This document shows positions 15,973 to 24,433 of a stretch of DNA of 35,288 nt, in pieces. Both the position numbers and the translations under genes were made by a program. Every line of letters starts with the position of its first letter. Within the stretch, counting starts at the first letter, position 1. The notes under the pieces are model-generated. The model saw nothing but the letters and a program-made list of their open reading frames with translations, ran no database searches and was not told where the DNA came from. Source of the DNA: JBBIII01 sp037446575 (GTDB taxonomy: Bacteria > Bacteroidota > Ignavibacteria > UBA10030); NCBI GenBank assembly GCA_037446575.1, contig JBBIII010000018.1:1-35288 (forward strand), read 5' to 3'.

Positions 15973-16145
15973 GCCCAGTTTTCACGCGCTGTTGTGAGCA
16001 TTTTAGCAACAAGAGATTTTTTTCTAGAAAGAATCCCTTGTGCTTGAGCGATTTTTGCATGATTGTACTTTTTCATTCCCTTTTTTCGCCCATTTATTAT
16101 CCGAGCACGTATACCGCTTTTAAATTTAAGCTTTAATGGTTCCAT
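15969..16145 (-). CDS. Putative VapB-type antitoxin (58 aa), overlapping vapC
   Basis: A 58-residue basic protein, starting MEPLKLKFKSGIRARI and ending TTARENWA, whose TGA overlaps the toxin ATG (ATGA). The ATG at 16145 has AAGGA 7 bases upstream. Position and overlap identify it as the toxin's partner. The protein has many lysines and arginines in its first half and a likely helix from about residue 25 to the end. It does not show the AbrB-type beta motif, a clear ribbon-helix-helix or a PhD/YefM signature, so its DNA-binding or toxin-binding mode is unclear. It may be a short unclassified antitoxin. Confidence 0.72.
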   Translation of the reverse strand: MEPLKLKFKSGIRARIINGRKKGMKKYNHAKIAQAQGILSRKKSLVAKMLTTARENWA

Positions 16146-16249
16146 GAAATAATCCTTTTTTATCTATTTCTATTGTACGAAATGCGTCCTCAAGAAACAA
16201 GGTGTAATTATTTAGAGATTATTTTTCACGGATTGTTAGGCAACAGGAT

Positions 16250-17065
16250 TTATTCTATTTCCTTGCCGCAATGAGGACAAGTTTGTTTCGATTTTTGTGA
16301 GTGCATTTCATCTATGAAACCAGTAACGAGTATTCCGGATGGAAGCGCAAAAAGTCCGATACCTAATATTGCAATTATTGATGCGCAAATTTTTCCGGCG
16401 GCAGTAATTGGATATACATCTCCATAGCCGACAGTTGTAAGCGTGGCAATTCCCCACCAGAGAGTTGCTGGAATACTAGGAAATGCATTTGGCTGTGCAT
16501 CATGCTCTATAAAGTACATTAATGATGAAGCGATAATTAGAACGATTGATAAAACTACAAGCGTAACTGCGATGTCGTGTTTTTTTGAACTGACGACCCG
16601 TGAAATCATATTTAATGAAGCGGAATATCTTCCCATTTTAAAAATTCTGAATAATCTAAATAAACGAAGTCCGCGCAAAAAGCGTAAATCAACGCTGATT
16701 ATACTAGGAAGATAAAAGGGAAAAACAGCGAAGAAATCTACAAGCGCCATAAACGAGAAGATATATTTTATTCTTCCAATAACTGGTTGAGAATACAACG
16801 GATCATCAACAATGCTCCAAACCCGAAGTATGTATTCGATTGAAAAAATTATTACAGTAACAACTTCGAAGAAATATAAAAATGCGCTAAAACTTGCTTC
16901 GATTTCTTCTACTGTCTCCAGAATAACAGAAATTATACTTGCGATGATTAGGAACATTATCAACAAGCGAACATAGCGTTCAAGTTTTGACTCTATTTCT
17001 GGAGTATGAAGAAGTTCGTAGATGAAGTGTCGTGCAGTTTTATATTTATGTAAGAAAGTTGTCAT
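16250..17065 (-). CDS. Voltage-gated potassium channel (6TM) with C-terminal CxxC
   Basis: A 271-residue ion channel subunit. The S1-S3 region is at about 31-120. The S4 voltage sensor has arginines every third residue (R128, R131, R134, R137, R140, then K143, R146). S5 is at about 163-187, the pore helix precedes the K+ selectivity filter TVGYGD (211-216), and S6 follows (225-250). Four subunits form a membrane pore that opens with depolarisation. After S6 the protein ends quickly with CPHCG (263-267), half of a zinc ribbon; four subunits could share metal at the cytosolic face, an inference. The ATG at 17065 has GAGGT 6 bases upstream. It seems monocistronic. Confidence 0.92.
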   Translation of the reverse strand: MTTFLHKYKTARHFIYELLHTPEIESKLERYVRLLIMFLIIASIISVILETVEEIEASFSAFLYFFEVVTVIIFSIEYILRVWSIVDDPLYSQPVIGRIKYIFSFMALVDFFAVFPFYLPSIISVDLRFLRGLRLFRLFRIFKMGRYSASLNMISRVVSSKKHDIAVTLVVLSIVLIIASSLMYFIEHDAQPNAFPSIPATLWWGIATLTTVGYGDVYPITAAGKICASIIAILGIGLFALPSGILVTGFIDEMHSQKSKQTCPHCGKEIE

Positions 17066-17090
17066 AGAATACCTCGATTAAAAAACATAA

Positions 17091-17118
17091 ACCACAGAGA
17101 ACGCAGAGTTGCACAGAG
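17091..17118. repeat. Intergenic ACAGAG-type repeat segment
   Basis: The segment contains ACCACAGAGAACGCAGAG followed by GCACAGAG, a pattern that resembles dispersed intergenic filler in many Bacteroidota genomes. It lies between the DinB and K+ channel genes. No role is claimed. Confidence 0.35.
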
Positions 17119-17134
17119 ACATAAGTAACCGAAT

Positions 17135-17635
17135 TTATTCTGGTGCTTGCATCCCGTATTGCGACCATTCCTCTTTTGAAGGACCGCATACACCGGGGAC
17201 TTTTAGTCCGGCTTGACGCATAAGTACCGTCATCTGTGCGCGGTGATGGACCTCGTGGATTATTAAGACATTAAGAATTTTTCTACGTGTCCACATTTGA
17301 CCGTACATATTAATCTCTTCTAATAATTTCTCATCAGTCCATTTAGTCTTTACTTCCTCGGCTATCATAGGGGCGGCTTTTTCGTATGCCGTAACAATCT
17401 CGGCGGCGGTTGTAGGAACCGGCGCATTTTCCGGCGGGGCTGGAATTTTTAATCCGGCTTTTTCTCCCATCTCACCAAGTGTAGTTACAATATGCCAGGC
17501 AAGAAAGCCTAGCGAGCGTCCATCCGGTGTTACTTTTTGGTTAAGTGATGCATTGTTAAGATTCTTAAAAACCTTTAAAGTGGCTTCGCTTTCATCTTTC
17601 CAATCATTTAAAAAATCTTGGATTGTAAGATACAT
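17135..17635 (-). CDS. DinB-family protein (166 aa)
   Basis: A four-helix-bundle DinB-superfamily protein. The metal-binding triad is H48 (LAWHIV), H127 and H131 (IIHEVHHRAQ). Bacterial relatives include thiol transferases and stress-induced proteins; the reaction here is unknown. The C-terminal stretch QAGLKVPGVCGPSKEEW is also found, decayed, in the remnant at 15385-15501. The start is an ATG with AGGAG 8 bases upstream. The gene follows nrfA by 77 bases on the same strand and could be on its transcript, although a functional link is not evident. Full length for the family. Confidence 0.85.
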   Translation of the reverse strand: MYLTIQDFLNDWKDESEATLKVFKNLNNASLNQKVTPDGRSLGFLAWHIVTTLGEMGEKAGLKIPAPPENAPVPTTAAEIVTAYEKAAPMIAEEVKTKWTDEKLLEEINMYGQMWTRRKILNVLIIHEVHHRAQMTVLMRQAGLKVPGVCGPSKEEWSQYGMQAPE

Positions 17636-17712
17636 TTTTAATCTCCTAATTAAAGTTAAAAGAAAATGTAACCGCCAAACTCGTCAAGAAACGCAAAGAA
17701 TTCGTCAGCCGA

Positions 17713-19104
17713 CTATTTCGTTTTATCTCTTAAAGCAACTTGACCCATTCTTGTAAAGTTTATTGATTCGCCAAGTATTCTTACAGCTTCATCCGGTGCG
17801 TGGAAGCCCATAGAATTTTCAGCTTCAATAAAATCTAAATAGAATTGAGCTTTTCTCTGATAGTTACGTGGTAACTCAAGTTGCGAATCTTTTACTCCGG
17901 TCTCTTTTGCTTTTTTAATATCGTTGATAAGCGCAATTAATGCATCCATAGCTAAGTTGCGCATGCGATAAGTTCTATCCTGAATCGTCTCTACACGATC
18001 TTTTAATTCCTGCTCGCTCCACTTGTGGCAGGTCTGACACGCTCTGTTGATGTTAAGCAGTGGACTGCGCACGTGGTGATCGCTTATTTTCATCGCACCG
18101 ACTCTTTTATAGGGCATATGACAATCGGTGCAAGCAACACCAGAGCGTGCATGTACGCCTTGATTCCACATTTCAAATTCAGGATGTTGTGCTTTTAAAA
18201 CTTCAGCTCCGGTTTCAGCGTGCACCCAATCTTTATGTTTTGTGTATTCATAATAAGCCATAATGCTGTCAACTTTTAATCCTTTAGCCCACGGATAGAC
18301 CAGCCGTTTTTCCTGTCCTTTGAAATAATATTCAACGTGGCATTGTCCGCAAACGAATGAGCGCATTTCCTGACGCGTTGCCATTTTGTTCACATCGTAA
18401 TCTTTAATTCCTTGCGAAGCTTTAAGTGAGCGAATGCCTTCCATAAATCCCGGACGTGTGATACGAAGCTGCATATTATCCGGATCATGACAATCTATGC
18501 ACGTGATAGGATGCTCGACAAATTTGCGCGCCTCAGTATAAGGCATCTGGTTCATCATTTCAAAACCTTTAATTAAATCTCCATTGCCAAGTTTTTTATA
18601 AGGAAGATAAACTGAAGAATGACAGTGCATACATGCGCCAGGTTGTTTTACAGCTTGTTGACGTTCGGTAAATGTTTGATCATCCAACATATATGCATGA
18701 CCGCGCTCTTCTCGAAAATCTCTGGCGAATGCATATCCAGCCCACATAGTTTTTAGTCGCGGGTCTTCTTCAAGTCGCGATTGTGAAACTATTGAACGCG
18801 GATCAGCTTGAGTTGGAGTGTGCGGCAGAGCTTCGCTTCCGCCGTATTTGGTGCGCACCTGATCTACAGTTTTAAGGTAATCGTCATACTGTAGTGGAAA
18901 ATTTTTTCCCCATGTTTCCGGAGATTCAGTCGTATCTGTCAGTTCCACTACTTTGTAAAAAGGATTACGTGCTTCCTGCTTCCGTTCAAAAATATTTACA
19001 AGAAGAGCAACTATGCCAATTGTTGCTACTGCCGATAAAATAATTGTGATTGAAATGAAGCGAATGGATTTACCAGTGGAGCCGGGATTTTGTGATTCGT
19101 TCAT
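17713..19104 (-). CDS. nrfA: Cytochrome c nitrite reductase, pentaheme catalytic subunit
   Basis: A 463-residue periplasmic enzyme that reduces nitrite to ammonium with six electrons. An N-terminal membrane segment at about 15-38 acts as uncleaved signal or anchor. Five heme-binding motifs are present: CMHCH (158-162), CIDCH (202-206), CGQCH (252-256), CTDCH (325-329) and CQTCH (356-360). The active-site heme motif is CxxCH, not the CxxCK of E. coli NrfA. Catalytic residues visible are a Tyr in CHVEYYF (259-260), H307 in KAQHPEFE and probably the Arg of REERGH (134). The ATG at 19104 has AAGGA 7 bases upstream. nrfH lies 21 bases upstream and supplies electrons from menaquinol. Confidence 0.95.
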   Translation of the reverse strand: MNESQNPGSTGKSIRFISITIILSAVATIGIVALLVNIFERKQEARNPFYKVVELTDTTESPETWGKNFPLQYDDYLKTVDQVRTKYGGSEALPHTPTQADPRSIVSQSRLEEDPRLKTMWAGYAFARDFREERGHAYMLDDQTFTERQQAVKQPGACMHCHSSVYLPYKKLGNGDLIKGFEMMNQMPYTEARKFVEHPITCIDCHDPDNMQLRITRPGFMEGIRSLKASQGIKDYDVNKMATRQEMRSFVCGQCHVEYYFKGQEKRLVYPWAKGLKVDSIMAYYEYTKHKDWVHAETGAEVLKAQHPEFEMWNQGVHARSGVACTDCHMPYKRVGAMKISDHHVRSPLLNINRACQTCHKWSEQELKDRVETIQDRTYRMRNLAMDALIALINDIKKAKETGVKDSQLELPRNYQRKAQFYLDFIEAENSMGFHAPDEAVRILGESINFTRMGQVALRDKTK

Positions 19105-19125
19105 GATTAATCCTTCTTGATAATT

Positions 19126-19581
19126 CTATTCTAAATGTCCAACTGATTTATGACAAGTTAAACAAGCGACCTTATTTTCTTTTATATGAGTTGCTTCTAT
19201 AGCGTCCACAATTTCATAATGGCATTTTTGACAGGCATCTTCGGCAACCTTAAGGTTACTTTTTTTTATCTGAATATTATCCGGAAACGTGCCGGTTGTA
19301 AAATAAAATGAATGCCAAAATCCGTTTGTCGCTTTTATTGTGTACTTACCTATAAATCCAGCCGGAGTATGGCAATCGTTACACTTGGCTACAGACCGAT
19401 GACTTCCTTTCATCCAACCAGCATATTGCTCATTCATAACATGGCAATTTGCGCAAGCGGCAGGATTATCTGTTATATATGAATATCCCTTTGCATATAC
19501 GAATGTATAGAAACCAAGTCCAATTGCCGCACCAATCAATATGCCTAAAATTAAATAAATTGTTCTTAAATGTTTAATCAT
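19126..19581 (-). CDS. nrfH: Cytochrome c nitrite reductase small subunit, tetraheme quinol dehydrogenase
   Basis: A 151-residue NapC/NirT-family cytochrome. One N-terminal membrane helix (about 8-28) anchors it on the periplasmic side. Four CxxCH motifs bind hemes: CANCH (43-47), CNDCH (67-71), CQKCH (117-121) and CLTCH (140-144). The methionine two residues after the first motif (CANCHVM, M49) matches the unusual heme-1 ligand of NrfH. It takes electrons from menaquinol and passes them to NrfA, encoded directly downstream. No clear ribosome binding site precedes the ATG at 19581; upstream is the dispersed AT-rich repeat at 19608-19623. Confidence 0.94.
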   Translation of the reverse strand: MIKHLRTIYLILGILIGAAIGLGFYTFVYAKGYSYITDNPAACANCHVMNEQYAGWMKGSHRSVAKCNDCHTPAGFIGKYTIKATNGFWHSFYFTTGTFPDNIQIKKSNLKVAEDACQKCHYEIVDAIEATHIKENKVACLTCHKSVGHLE

Positions 19582-19607
19582 AAAATCAGGGAAATTTCAA
19601 TTTTCAA

Positions 19608-19623
19608 TCTACAATCTAAAATC
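19608..19623. repeat. Short dispersed repeat TCTACAATCTAAAATC, copy 2
   Basis: Identical over 16 bases to 821-836, embedded in a longer run of the same AT-rich unit, between the MocA-like gene and nrfH. Confidence 0.5.
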
Positions 19624-19640
19624 TACAATTTTCTATCTGA

Positions 19641-20216
19641 TTATTCGTGGTTATCAATGGGTGAATCAATATCATAAATACCTTCGGGAAAATCAATTAT
19701 CATGCGGTCGGATTCATGATTCGCGATTACTTTTTTAGCGCCGTAATCACCTTCGAGTTTAAGGAGTTCGGGGAATAAGCTTTTATCAAACAGAGCTGGA
19801 ACTCCAATAGTATCGCCGTATTTGCATGCGATAATTTGTTTTTTGGTTGATATGTAGGTATCAATAATTGTATTTAGGAGTGAAGTATTTACTTTGGGTT
19901 GATCACATAATAAGATTAAAGCGGCGTCGGTAGTATTTGGCAATTTTTTTATTCCAGCTCGAATTGATGAGCTGATGCCGGTTTGCCAGTGAGGATTTTC
20001 TATGATTTTTATTGGTAAATCGGATATATTTTTTTCTATGAGAGAAATTTGAGAGCCGAGCACAACATAAACGCTTTCTACTTTTGATTGTAACGCTGCA
20101 TCGCATATATGTCTGATTAAGGATTTGTCTTGACAAACGACTAGTTGCTTTGGCTTTCCTAATCGAGTTGAAGCGCCAGCAGCAAGAATTATTGTGGAGA
20201 TGTTAGATTGGCTCAT
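19641..20216 (-). CDS. mocA: MocA/MobA-like nucleotidyltransferase
   Basis: A 191-residue NTP-transferase-like enzyme with the nucleotide-binding start IILAAGASTRLGKPKQLV (about 9-26) and the metal-binding segment LLCDQPKV (about 102-109). The IENPHWQTGISSSIRAG segment is typical of the MocA/CoxC-type branch, which joins CTP to molybdopterin to make the cytosine dinucleotide cofactor; other members act on sugars or different ligands. No molybdenum enzyme gene lies nearby. It precedes nrfH by 59 bases on the same strand. The ATG at 20216 has no strong ribosome binding site. The cytidylyltransferase role is likely but the substrate is unproven. Confidence 0.78.
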   Translation of the reverse strand: MSQSNISTIILAAGASTRLGKPKQLVVCQDKSLIRHICDAALQSKVESVYVVLGSQISLIEKNISDLPIKIIENPHWQTGISSSIRAGIKKLPNTTDAALILLCDQPKVNTSLLNTIIDTYISTKKQIIACKYGDTIGVPALFDKSLFPELLKLEGDYGAKKVIANHESDRMIIDFPEGIYDIDSPIDNHE

Positions 20217-20223
20217 ATTGATT

Positions 20224-20285
20224 AACCGCTAAGACGCAAAGCAACGCAAAGACTAACTCTGTGTCTCTTAGCGTCTTTTGCGGTT
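20224..20285. repeat. Imperfect inverted repeat between pepF-like and mocA-like genes
   Basis: AACCGCTAAGACGC (20224-20237) pairs with GCGTCTTTTGCGGTT (20271-20285) with small defects, enclosing a second AACGCAAAG word. It lies past the M3 peptidase gene and could act as a terminator or be a dispersed repeat fragment. Confidence 0.45.
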
Positions 20286-20324
20286 TTGTTTAATCGCTCA
20301 ATTACTCATGGACTAATCGACTCA

Positions 20325-20424
20325 NNNNNNNNNNNNNNNNNNNNNNNNNNNNNNNNNNNNNNNNNNNNNNNNNNNNNNNNNNNNNNNNNNNNNNNNNNNN
20401 NNNNNNNNNNNNNNNNNNNNNNNN
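20325..20424. other. Assembly gap (100 N) at the 3' end of the pepF-like gene
   Basis: A fixed-size scaffold placeholder. It hides the C-terminal end and stop codon of the peptidase gene; the true distance is unknown. Confidence 0.95.
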
Positions 20425-22313
20425 TTTTCCATCTCATCCATAACGCGATTCATTTTTTTCATCGTAAGTTCAAAAGGAGCAGAGGTGGTCATATCAACGC
20501 CGGCTTTCTTGAGCAAATTTATCGGATAATCTGAACCGCCGGCTGAGAGGAAGCTAATATATTTTTTCGTTGACTCCTTATCGCCAGCAATTGTTTTTTC
20601 TGATAATGCCGCTGAAGCCGTATAAGCGGTTGCATATTGATATACATAGAAGTTATAATAAAAATGTGGTATGTATATCCACTCGGCTTTAATTTCATCG
20701 TCAACTATGCAAATATTTTTATCGTGTCCGTAATATTTTTTTACTATTTCATCATAAACGTTATTCAAGACATCGCCAGTCAGTGGCTCGCCTTTTTCGA
20801 CCATTTCGTGTATGCGAAGTTCGAATTCAGCAAATTGAGTTTGTCTGAATACAGTTCCTTTAATTCCTTCTAAATAACTTCCTAAAAGTGAAAGACGAAC
20901 ATTATCATCTTTTATTTGCTTCAAAATGTAGTCTATTAATAAAGCTTCGTTGAAAGTAGAAGCTACTTCAGCAACGAAGATCGGATAATCGGCGGTTGCG
21001 TACGGCTGATTTTTGTTCGATAAATAGCTGTGCATTGTATGACCCAACTCGTGTGTGATAGTGCTCATGTCGTCATACTTGCCGTTGTAATTCAGTAAAA
21101 TGTAAGGATGAACGTCGTACACAGAACCGTTTGAATAAGCGCCCGAACGTTTTCCTTCGCTTGGATAAACATCAATCCAACGATTGTCGAAAGCTCTTTT
21201 TACAGTTGCAACATAATCAGTTCCTAACGGTTTAAGAGAGGCGAGTATATGTTTTTGTGATTCTTCGTACGTGTAATTTAGATCGACATCTTTTAATAGC
21301 GGCGCATATAAATCGTAATAATGAAGTTGATCAACGCCAAGGATTCTCTGCCTCAATTTTAGATAGCGATGGAAGGAGCTCAGGTTATTGTTCACATTCT
21401 CAACCAAACTGTGATAGACTTGAACAGGAATGTTATTAGCGTCTAATGCGCGTTCAAGGCAAGAGTTGTATTTTTTCGCTTTTTTATAGAAAAGATCTTT
21501 TTTGATTTGAGCATTTAATTGAGTACCGAAAGTACGGCGGTAGTCGTTCAACTTGCCCATAAATGCTTGAAAAACCTTTTGCCTATCTTCGCGATTTGCA
21601 GATGTGCGATGCAGAGCAAATCCGGCGGCGTCTAATTTCACAGTTTTGCCGTTGCTAAGAGTAATTTCTGGATATGGAAAATCTGCATTAGAGAAAATGC
21701 TGTAAATGCTTGATGCCGCATCTGACATTAAGCTCGCATCGGCAATTATTTTTTCTTCGCCTTCAGTTCCTGTGTGAGCTTTACGCCGAAGAATATCTTC
21801 CAAGTAAAGTCTATAAATTTCTAATTTCTTTTCACTCTTGATAAAATCCTGAACTTTAGCAGGATCCATTTTCAAAATTTCCGGCTCGATAAATGCCGCC
21901 GCCGCACCGAATGCAGAACCAAGCTGACTCATCTCTTGCCGCATACCTAAATATTTTTGAACGCGTGTATCCTGATCCAAACTCATGCCCGCATAAGAAT
22001 AAAGTCGTAAAAACTCTTTTCTTAGTTCAGAAACGAGTTCAAGACATCCCAATAATTGTTGAGGCGACGAGCTAAGGGTTCCTTTGTATTTTTCGATTGC
22101 AGGTATCGAAATATTTCTTTCAGGCGCTAGATTAGCATTTGCAATTCTATTTTTTGCTTCGCGCCACGCTTCGTCAGATGGATAAATATCGGTAAGATTC
22201 CATTTATATTTCTCTTCTATTTTACTTCGGTCGCGTTCCTGCGCAATCAGTGAATCGGAAGTTGATAAAGCAATGCCCAAAATTGGCAATGCGAACTTAA
22301 TTAATGGATGCAT
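20425..22313 (-). CDS. pepF: Oligoendopeptidase F-like M3 peptidase, secreted, C-terminus in gap
   Basis: About 630 residues are visible before the gap. A Sec signal occupies 1-24 (cleavage after SLIA). The PepF N-terminal helical domain begins at YKWNLTDIYPSDEAW. The zinc motif HELGHTMHS is at 421-429 and the third ligand is E449 (VAEVASTFNE). The C-terminal part continues to MNRVMDEME, near the usual end of the family, so little is missing. Most PepF proteins are cytosolic, while this one carries an export signal, so it may trim peptides in the periplasm. The ATG at 22313 has AAGGTGAT just upstream; an ATG nine codons earlier would place charged residues before the signal and is rejected. 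Confidence 0.87.
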
Positions 22314-22357
22314 AATATCACCTTGATTTTGTTGATACATATTGATTTATGACCTTT

Positions 22358-22402
22358 ATTACGTTGTAATAAATACATTGGTTACAATATAATTGTTGTA
22401 AC
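22358..22402. promoter_or_regulatory. Two palindromes in the pepF/aroQ divergent region
   Basis: ATTAC-GTT-GTAAT (22358-22370) and an inverted repeat of GTTACAA (22381-22387) with TTGTAAC (22396-22402). Both share TTAC/GTAA half-sites and lie upstream of the divergent pepF-like and aroQ genes. They could be operators of one transcription factor. The rest of 22341-22572 holds no gene. Confidence 0.4.
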
Positions 22403-22572
22403 GACAGGAGGCAATAAAGTGTGATGAATAGTAAAAAAATAATTCATTATTAATCTCTGGTTTTTTACATTTGAATTTTTAGTTTAGAGTTTCGATATTG
22501 TAAATAAGCGTAGGTATGGTATATCGCTTTTCAATGAATTCTAATGGCGTTTTTTAGGAAGGAGATTAATAA

Positions 22573-23001
22573 ATGCGTATTTTAGTAATTAACGGACCCA
22601 ATTTGGATATTCTCGGTAAGCGTGAAACGGAAATCTACGGCACACTAACACTATGGGATATAGAAGACCGTCTGAAGAAAAAATATTCGAATGTAAAATT
22701 TGAGTTCTACCAATCAAACAGCGAAGGACCAATAATTGATGCATTACACAAAGCTTTAGATGGATCGGCAATTGGAGTTGTTTTAAATCCCGGGGCTTTT
22801 ACACATTATTCATATGCAATAAGGGATGCAGTTGCAGCCCTAAAGGTTCCAGTTATTGAATTGCATTTGAGCAATGTCCATGCGCGTGAAGAGTTTCGCC
22901 GTTTATCTGTTATTGCACCTGTATGTAAAGGCGTTATTGCCGGATTCGGTGCGCGCGGTTACGAGTTGGCTGTGGATTATATTTTAGAGCAAAATGTATA
23001 A
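22573..23001 (+). CDS. aroQ: Type II 3-dehydroquinate dehydratase
   Basis: A 142-residue enzyme of the shikimate pathway that dehydrates 3-dehydroquinate to 3-dehydroshikimate. The motif NGPNLDILGKRE (8-19), the flexible-loop arginine R17 and catalytic tyrosine Y22 (IYG) are in place, followed by QSNSEG, NPGAFTHYS and the LHLSNVHAREEFR histidine segment. Type II enzymes form dodecamers in the cytosol. The ATG at 22573 has GGAAGGAG 8 bases upstream, one of the best sites in the window. It opens a plus-strand gene run (methyltransferase, HAD hydrolase, acpS, response regulator) with short spacings. Confidence 0.95.
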   Translation: MRILVINGPNLDILGKRETEIYGTLTLWDIEDRLKKKYSNVKFEFYQSNSEGPIIDALHKALDGSAIGVVLNPGAFTHYSYAIRDAVAALKVPVIELHLSNVHAREEFRRLSVIAPVCKGVIAGFGARGYELAVDYILEQNV

Positions 23002-23015
23002 ATGGATTAATTTAA

Positions 23016-23738
23016 ATGTGTAATATTAAAAGACGATGGTTGCGTGCGCAAGAATATGAACTTAATTGGTGGCAAAACCGAATAGGGTCCATTAATCTTT
23101 CTTATTTACGTGCATTTGCCGAAGACATTTTGAAAGAATATGGAGATATTATAAAAATTAATCCTGAAACGGTGATTCTAGAAATTGGGAGTGGTCCTGC
23201 AGGCGTACTAACATATTTAAAATCAGATGAAAGATATGCTGTTGATCCTTTAGAAGAATTCTTTTCATCTATTGAATCATTTCGATCTATTCGTGATCCT
23301 CAAGTAAAATATATTTCTGGACAAGCTGAATCGCTTCCTTTTATAGAGAAAAAAATTGACTTCATTATCGCCGATAATGTACTTGATCATTGTGAAAATG
23401 TTAGACAATCAGTATCTGAGATTTCTCGTGTAATTAAGGATGGTGGAATAGTATATGTGAAATTGAATACATATAGTCGATGGGGTAAATTTATTCGAGT
23501 AATTGCCGAAAAAATTGAATTAGACAAAGGACATCCAAATACACTTAGCATTTCAGAAATAGAAAATCTTTTTTTAAAAATGGGAATGCAAACGCTTAAA
23601 AGGAAGAATCGTTCTTATTTTAAAAGTCTTCAAAGACATTTTAAATCTAGTTGGATCAAGGGTTTATTGAAAATGATTACTTTTTCAGTTCCAAAACAAG
23701 TTGAATGGGCTTTTCAAAAGAATAATCAGACACAATAA
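23016..23738 (+). CDS. Class I SAM-dependent methyltransferase
   Basis: A 240-residue methyltransferase. Motif I ILEIGSGPAG (54-63) binds S-adenosylmethionine, followed by an acidic strand (YAVDPLEEF), the motif II-like segment IDFIIADNVLDHCEN and a post-motif segment VIKDGGIVYVKLN. The fold is Methyltransf_11/25-like. The substrate is unknown; related proteins act on small molecules or lipids. It follows aroQ by 14 bases. The protein has no signal. The C-terminal 60 residues are basic with WIKGLLKMITFSVPK, which could help membrane association. The ATG at 23016 has no strong ribosome binding site. Confidence 0.8.
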   Translation: MCNIKRRWLRAQEYELNWWQNRIGSINLSYLRAFAEDILKEYGDIIKINPETVILEIGSGPAGVLTYLKSDERYAVDPLEEFFSSIESFRSIRDPQVKYISGQAESLPFIEKKIDFIIADNVLDHCENVRQSVSEISRVIKDGGIVYVKLNTYSRWGKFIRVIAEKIELDKGHPNTLSISEIENLFLKMGMQTLKRKNRSYFKSLQRHFKSSWIKGLLKMITFSVPKQVEWAFQKNNQTQ

Positions 23739-23744
23739 TATATT

Positions 23745-24431
23745 ATGATTAGAGCAGTAGTTTTTGATCTTGATAATACGCTTGTAGATTTTATGCAAAT
23801 GAAGCGACAGGCAATAGATGCCGCCATCAATGCAATGCGTGATGCAGGACTAATGCTTTCAACAGAAGAGATACGAAAGAGGATTGATGAAATATATGAA
23901 GAGCGCGGTATGGAATTCCAAAAAGTTTTTGATGAGTTATTATACCGCGAATTCAGTAAAGTTGATTATAAAATTCTCTCCGCAGGCGTAATTGCATATC
24001 GACGCGCGCGAGAGGCGGCGCTTTTCCCATATCCGCATGTAACAATGACATTGATTGAGCTTACTAAAATGCGTATAAAACTTGGCGTTGTATCGGATGC
24101 GCCGGCAAAAGAAGCGTGGTTGCGTCTTTGTTACCTCAATTTTCATCATTTATTTGACGCTGTTGTAACATTTGATGATACAGGCGTTCGCAAACCGAAT
24201 CCTGAACCATTTCGTAAAATTCTTGAAATGCTAAAACTCCGACCAAATGAAACTATAATGGTGGGCGATTGGGCGGAGCGGGATGTTGTAGGCGCCGCAC
24301 AAGTCGGAATGAAAACTATTTTTGCACGCTATGGCGATACTTTTGGCGCTGAAATATCAAATGCAGATTATGATATTGACGATATTTCGCAAATAATTGA
24401 TATTGTTAAAGAGTTAAACCAGAAAGATTAA
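23745..24431 (+). CDS. HAD-superfamily hydrolase (subfamily IA)
   Basis: A 228-residue HAD phosphatase-like enzyme. Nucleophile D8 and acid/base D10 lie in VVFDLDNTLV, motif II serine in LGVVSDAPA, motif III lysine in GVRKPNPEPF and motif IV acid in MVGDWAERDV. A helical cap at about 18-90 includes the RIDEIYEERG segment. It resembles TIGR02253/CTE7-like enzymes, which include small phosphatases of unknown substrate. It begins 6 bases after the methyltransferase stop and ends 2 bases before acpS, so it is in the same transcript. No clear ribosome binding site. Confidence 0.85.
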   Translation: MIRAVVFDLDNTLVDFMQMKRQAIDAAINAMRDAGLMLSTEEIRKRIDEIYEERGMEFQKVFDELLYREFSKVDYKILSAGVIAYRRAREAALFPYPHVTMTLIELTKMRIKLGVVSDAPAKEAWLRLCYLNFHHLFDAVVTFDDTGVRKPNPEPFRKILEMLKLRPNETIMVGDWAERDVVGAAQVGMKTIFARYGDTFGAEISNADYDIDDISQIIDIVKELNQKD

Positions 24432-24433
24432 TA

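Noticed and set aside
17713..20216. A larger nrf cluster with a dedicated heme lyase
   Set aside because: No nrfE/ccsA-like or other cytochrome maturation gene is found nearby; only nrfH and nrfA are supported.
22313..22340. An upstream ATG at 22340 for the pepF-like gene
   Set aside because: It lacks a ribosome binding site and would put polar residues in front of the signal peptide; the ATG at 22313 has AAGGTGAT upstream.
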